Source: Collybiopsis luxurians FD-317 M1 | Lineage: Eukaryota; Basidiomycota; Agaricomycetes; Agaricales; Omphalotaceae | Direction: 5' to 3' | NCBI GenBank assembly: GCA_000827265.1 | Contig: KN834777.1 | Span: 45,611-75,349, forward strand | Length of the DNA stretch: 29,739 bases | Part shown: positions 27,826 to 29,739 of the stretch, one piece after another | Numbering within the stretch: position 1 is the first letter of the stretch | How the letters are laid out: the number at the start of each line of letters is the position of its first letter | Made by a program: the position numbers and the translations under genes | Notes under the pieces: generated by a model | What the model was told of the DNA's origin: nothing | Database searches by the model: none | The model's input: the letters and a program-made list of their open reading frames with translations, nothing else

Positions 27826-29739
27826 TTACTCTTGAGCTCCATGATCCTTTAAGTACTGTGCTATATCCTTATTCTTGCGGGCAAGTGCGGCTTTCAATGC
27901 TGTTCCATAGTCACCTCCTTGGATATTGACATCTGCACCTTTCTCTACTAGGAATTTTACAATGTCCAGCCTTCTATTGAAAGCAGCTGCTTGAAGTGCT
28001 GTTCCAAAATGCACTCTTTGTATATTGACATTTGCACCATTTTCTACTAGGAATTGAACCATATCCAGGTGTCCCTGGTGTGCAGCTGCTTGCAGTGCAG
28101 TGCCATAATACCCCCCTTGGAGATTGACATCTGCATTATTTTCCACTAAGAATTTCACAATATCCAGGTGCCCCCAACGAGCCGCTGCTTGCAGTGCAGT
28201 GTTGTACAATCCTGCCTGTTTATTGACATCTGCCCCATGTTCTACAAGCAACTTCACAATATCTAGACTCCTACAGGCTGCAGCCTGTAATGCAGTGCTA
28301 ATTTGGTCTACTGTTGCATTGACATCTACCCCTTTGGTCAACAAAAATTGGACAACATCCAGTTTACCGCTACGTACTGCCTGTTGGAGTGACCTTTGAC
28401 ATTCCTCAGTTGAATCAATCTGAGAGGCAATGGTATTTTCAAGCAAGTATTTAACCAGGTCCAATTTTCCCTGTTCTGCAGCAGCCTCAGTTGCACTCTC
28501 ACCATCTGGGTAATCATACTTCTTTTTTGTTGCTCCATATTTGACTAAAATTTTAGCAGTATCCAAATGGCCAGATTTGGAGGCCTCATATAATGCATCA
28601 GAATACCAATCAAGTGCCCGGGGAAACTTAGTTTTGTGTTCCTCTATTATCTCAATGACTTTTGTTAATGCTATTTCATTGCCATCCACGGCAGCCTTCA
28701 ACAGAAAATTTTCCATCGTTTCCTTATCAAATTCTGGAAAGGGACCATGATCTGGGAGTTGAATCCACTTGGAAATGGCAGAAGGCCAGATTTTGGCGTC
28801 ATAGCTGTTAGGATTCTTGATTTGTGCTAGAGCGTTACACATTGTGTGGAGTAGCATGGTTATATGCTTAGATTCAAGTTTGGATTTCAGTGCATGGAGT
28901 AAGTGTGCATGGTGGTGTTCAGGTAGCCAAAGACCTTGAGCTTCTCCAGTCAAGAATCCAGTAAAAATCTCATGCAGGGCCTGAGAAACAATCTCTTGAA
29001 TGGATGAATTTGACTGTAAAGTACACAACCAAGCAATTACATCAATGGACATCATATCAAGTCTAGTGATATCTTCAACACTCCTAGCTCCTGACTTAAG
29101 CATTTCATGCTCAGCATTCTTCAATGATCTGGGAACAGTTTTTAATTTGGAAAATAACCTCTTCCAAGCATTGTGTGGATGCATTATATAGTATACTGGT
29201 TTGAAAAGCAGTGGTATCCTGTAAGGGCATTCCAACCAAATTGGTGTCAGGAAAATGCTCCCCAAGTACATTGAAAATGCAAGGATTGTAACTGTGACTA
29301 CAATCCAACAGAGTGACTGATGCAGCTCAGATACATATAAAGACAGACCAACAAAGAAAAGTGCCAAAGATGCATGGAGAATAAGAGGTAAGATTCCAAT
29401 GATCTCTGGAACCTTCCATTTCTCCAGTCCTGAAAATCTAAACTGCCTAATAACAGCTCTTTCTTTGGCATTTCCAGATGAAATGGAACTATAAGCTTGA
29501 AGCCACTGCTTCACCAGTACAGATAAAAGAGCAGTGGCAAGTGACAAAGAGAGACTTGCAAAGAATAGACCATTTATCCACAGGTCATTTTTGCTTGGGA
29601 TGACATTGTTTAGATCAATTGATGAAGGTGGGATAGCCTTAATCTCAGTTACATTTCCTGCTGCTCTGAGCAACTTGACCTGCTCCAAAAGCAAGGCAGC
29701 AGTGATATAACCATAGTCAGGCTGTAGAGAATCCACAGT
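27826..29739 (-). CDS. DUF6535-ankyrin membrane protein, copy 4 (5' end outside window)
   Basis: Open from the right edge of the window to the stop at 27826-27828; about 637 residues, equivalent to exon 3 of copy 2. Exons 1 and 2 should lie beyond 29739. It has DUF6535 helices 2-4, the AWLCTLQSNSSIQEIVSQAL motif, the family's most divergent linker (two-residue and longer indels around EAQGLWLPEHHHAHLLHALK), and eight ankyrin repeats ending KDHGAQE. No internal lesions were found, so this is probably functional if its 5' exons are intact. Confidence 0.88.
   Translation of the reverse strand, partial: TVDSLQPDYGYITAALLLEQVKLLRAAGNVTEIKAIPPSSIDLNNVIPSKNDLWINGLFFASLSLSLATALLSVLVKQWLQAYSSISSGNAKERAVIRQFRFSGLEKWKVPEIIGILPLILHASLALFFVGLSLYVSELHQSLCWIVVTVTILAFSMYLGSIFLTPIWLECPYRIPLLFKPVYYIMHPHNAWKRLFSKLKTVPRSLKNAEHEMLKSGARSVEDITRLDMMSIDVIAWLCTLQSNSSIQEIVSQALHEIFTGFLTGEAQGLWLPEHHHAHLLHALKSKLESKHITMLLHTMCNALAQIKNPNSYDAKIWPSAISKWIQLPDHGPFPEFDKETMENFLLKAAVDGNEIALTKVIEIIEEHKTKFPRALDWYSDALYEASKSGHLDTAKILVKYGATKKKYDYPDGESATEAAAEQGKLDLVKYLLENTIASQIDSTEECQRSLQQAVRSGKLDVVQFLLTKGVDVNATVDQISTALQAAACRSLDIVKLLVEHGADVNKQAGLYNTALQAAARWGHLDIVKFLVENNADVNLQGGYYGTALQAAAHQGHLDMVQFLVENGANVNIQRVHFGTALQAAAFNRRLDIVKFLVEKGADVNIQGGDYGTALKAALARKNKDIAQYLKDHGAQE

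Noticed and set aside
1..29739. CRISPR arrays, bacterial operons, ribosome binding sites, rRNA
   Set aside because: The gene structure is eukaryotic with spliceosomal introns, and no regularly spaced short repeats or rRNA signatures were seen.

Overview
The window looks like nuclear DNA of an Agaricomycete (mushroom-forming basidiomycete). Introns are short (about 50-60 bp) with GT..AG ends. The main proteins carry the DUF6535 membrane domain, which is known essentially from Agaricomycetes, and the passengers are ordinary eukaryotic genes (a Sec14-type lipid-transfer protein and a phosducin-like protein). The species cannot be named from the sequence.

The layout is a tandem array of segmental duplications, about 8-9 kb per unit: three full units and a fourth cut by the right edge. 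Each unit reads: Sec14-like gene (+), a convergent DUF6535-ankyrin gene (-), a small spliced ORF (+, units 1 and 2 only), a phosducin-like relic (+), relic exons of an unrecognised acidic protein (+), then the next Sec14 copy. The Sec14 starts lie at 907, 9770, 18179 and 26116. The left edge of the array is near position 400.

The copies are decaying unevenly. Every Sec14 copy is broken (two truncated, one with a single TGA, one with a lost splice acceptor plus a 1-nt deletion), and all three phosducin copies are broken. Of the four DUF6535-ankyrin genes, copy 2 (11810-14273, three exons, 784 aa) is intact and copy 4 is open as far as the window shows. Copy 1 has lost its last 72 residues to one nonsense codon, and copy 3 has a frameshift and a nonsense codon. 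A fifth, fragmentary ankyrin segment lies at about 10770-11155 beside an inverted copy of the DUF6535-ankyrin 3' flank.

Unit 1 carries three transposon insertions that the other units lack: a 648-bp solo LTR in intron 2 of the DUF6535-ankyrin gene (TSD TTTAC), a 925-bp Mutator-like element with long inverted repeats in the phosducin relic (TSD GGGAAGCTG), and a 234-bp solo LTR in the acidic-protein relic (TSD TAGCT). The paralogous units serve as empty-site controls for all three. The main biology appears to be local expansion of a membrane-anchored ankyrin-repeat family, with neighbouring housekeeping-type genes copied as passengers and lost. All similarity statements come from reading the sequence by eye; no database search was run.
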